A stretch of 64,000 nt of DNA, taken from NCBI GenBank assembly GCA_949752795.1, contig OX457074.1, forward strand, positions 5,035,527 to 5,099,526, read 5' to 3'. The position numbers and the translations under genes are program-made. The notes under the pieces were generated by a model. The model did not search any database and was not told the origin of the DNA. It saw only the letters and a list, made by a program, of their open reading frames with translations. The stretch is from Hyperoodon ampullatus. Its lineage: Eukaryota; Chordata; Mammalia; Artiodactyla; Ziphiidae. Shown here piece after piece: positions 62,650 to 64,000 of this stretch. Each line of letters begins with the position of its first letter. The stretch's first letter is position 1.

Positions 62650-63656
62650 TAAACATAAAGCTACAACCTTAAGTAAGTGACCAAAGTTAACAGCACCAAT
62701 GATGCAACAAACCGACATCCTGTGCTTCCGGATGCAACGCACTCAGAAGGACACATCGCTTTGGTGATGTTCCTACCTGAAACATAAAACCTAAATCTAG
62801 TCATGGGGAAACATCAGACAAACCCACACCGAGGAACAATCTACAAAATAAGTGATCTGTACTCTTAAAAAATGTCAGTGTCAGGCTTCCCTGGTGGTGC
62901 AGTGGTTGAGAGTCTGCCTGCCGATGCAGGGGACACGGGTTCGTGCCCCGGTCCGGGAAGATCCCATGTGTCGCGGAGCGGCTGGGCCCGTGAGCCATGG
63001 CCGCTGAGCCTGCGCGTCCGGAGCCTGTGCTCCGCAACGGGAGAGGCCACAGCAGTGAGAGGCCCGCGTACCGCAAAAAAACAAAAAAAATGTCAGTGTC
63101 ATGAAAATCCAAGAAAGGCTGAGGAAAATTTTCAGCTTAAAGACTATAAAGAGATATAACAACTAAATGCAACACATGATCCTGGATCATGAAGGGGAAA
63201 TTGCTATAAGGGGCATTATTGGGACAACTGGTGAAAACTGAAGATGGACAGTATTTTAGATAAGATTCTTAAATTTGACAATTGTACTGTGGTTATGTAA
63301 GTTAATATCCTTCTTCTTAAGAAATACATGTTGAAATATTTAGGGATAAAGGCATACAATATCTACAACTTACTCTCAAATAGTTCAGGAAAAAAGATAC
63401 ACATATATAAGCACACATATACATAATACATACATACATAAAGTAGTGGCAAAATGTTCAAAATTAATGAGTCTGAAAAAAATTAAATTGTATACTTTAA
63501 ATGGCTGAATTGAATGGCATGTGAATTTTATTTCAATAAAGCTGTTAAAAAAGTAGTGAATCTGAGTGAAGGGTGTTCAAAGATAGTCCTACTATTCTTA
63601 CAACTCTTCCGTAAGTTTGAAATTATTTCAAGGTAAAAATCTAAAAAAAAAAAAAA
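62650..63656 (+). repeat. Old L1 3' end, split by a SINE
   Basis: 'aatctacaaaataagtgatc', 'gacaactggtgaaaactgaa', 'acaattgtactgtggttatg', 'gaaattatttcaaggtaaaa' plus poly-A. A further small L1-tail-like piece is embedded at about 63480-63550. Confidence 0.75.
62884..63084 (+). repeat. CHR-type SINE, short form, nested in L1
   Basis: Complete copy. Perfect 17-bp duplication 'aaaaaatgtcagtgtca' (62867-62883, 63085-63101) made of L1 sequence. Confidence 0.95.
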
Positions 63657-63870
63657 AGAATAGATACAGTGCTTAGTAGGTACCAGGCACTTTGCGTGGT
63701 TAATGTGTTTATTTAATCTTCCCAAGCACCATTTGAGGATTCCTATTTTGCAGATGAGGAAACTGAAACATAGAGAAGTTAGGTGACTTGCCAAAAGAGC
63801 ACAGAGCCGGTAAGTGGTAGCACTGGTACCTAAACTCAGGCAGGCTGATTCCAGAGTCCCCACCCTTAAC
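63657..63870 (-). repeat. MIR SINE, near full length
   Basis: Reverse MIR: 'gtaccaggcactttgcgtgg', 'ttgcagatgaggaaactgaa', 'cagagccggtaagtggtagc'. Confidence 0.75.
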
Positions 63871-64000
63871 CTCAGTCAGTGCTCAGTGGGGGCAATGGAA
63901 GTGTCTGTTAACTTTCTAGTTCACAAAGTGTTTTTGCAGCCGTTGTCTCATTTGATCCTTTCAACCACCCCAGGTAGTACTTAAATCCCATCACCCACTT

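Larger units (their letters stand above)
62170..64000 (-). other. CACNB1: CACNB1 intron, cut by the window edge
   Basis: No upstream CACNB1 exon (for example the GK segment with LQLVALDADT) is found, so this intron is at least 1.8 kb. It is mostly repeats. Confidence 0.85.

Overview
This is a 64-kb piece of a mammalian nuclear chromosome, most likely from a cetacean. It is peppered with tRNA-derived SINEs of the cetartiodactyl CHR type (head 'gggcttccctggtggcgcagtggtt'). Several are nearly intact with perfect target-site duplications, and there are no Alu, B1/B2 or carnivore SINEs. The species call is an inference from repeats, not from a marker gene. All protein-coding genes lie on the minus strand, and their order matches human 17q12: PLXDC1, tRNA-Cys, ARL5C, CACNB1.

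Layout. Positions 1-42865 hold the 5' two thirds of PLXDC1 (plexin domain-containing 1, TEM7). Exons 1-8 are in the window, all open with consensus splice sites, and code for about 303 residues. The remaining exons (PSI-type domain, transmembrane segment, tail) lie beyond the left edge. The introns are full of SINEs, L1, L2, MIR, MaLR LTRs and old hAT fossils. Intron 1 carries a 1.3-kb pure polypurine array with a 188-bp higher-order repeat, and a well-formed candidate cassette exon that would act as a poison exon. A CpG island (about 42.64-43.26 kb) marks the PLXDC1 promoter.

Positions 43.3-46.3 kb are intergenic and hold two identical tRNA-Cys(GCA) genes on the minus strand and a strong CTCF-like motif. 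Positions 46.3-52.7 kb hold ARL5C, an ARF-like small GTPase. All six exons and their splice sites are recognisable, but the gene is broken by two in-frame stops and a 7-bp tandem duplication, so it is called a pseudogene. Positions 52.7-57.8 kb are intergenic, with repeats only.

Positions 57.8-62.2 kb hold the 3' end of CACNB1 (voltage-gated calcium channel beta-1): the last three exons, the alternative beta-1a and beta-1b C-termini, and a long 3' UTR with a CTG-type triplet tract. The rest, to 64 kb, is CACNB1 intron filled with an old L1, a young SINE and MIRs.

The genes do not form a pathway; they are a conserved syntenic block. No previously undescribed system is evident. The most informative observations are the ARL5C decay, the candidate poison exon, the polypurine higher-order array and the CTCF/tRNA arrangement. 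Repeat family names and boundaries come from pattern recognition and are approximate.
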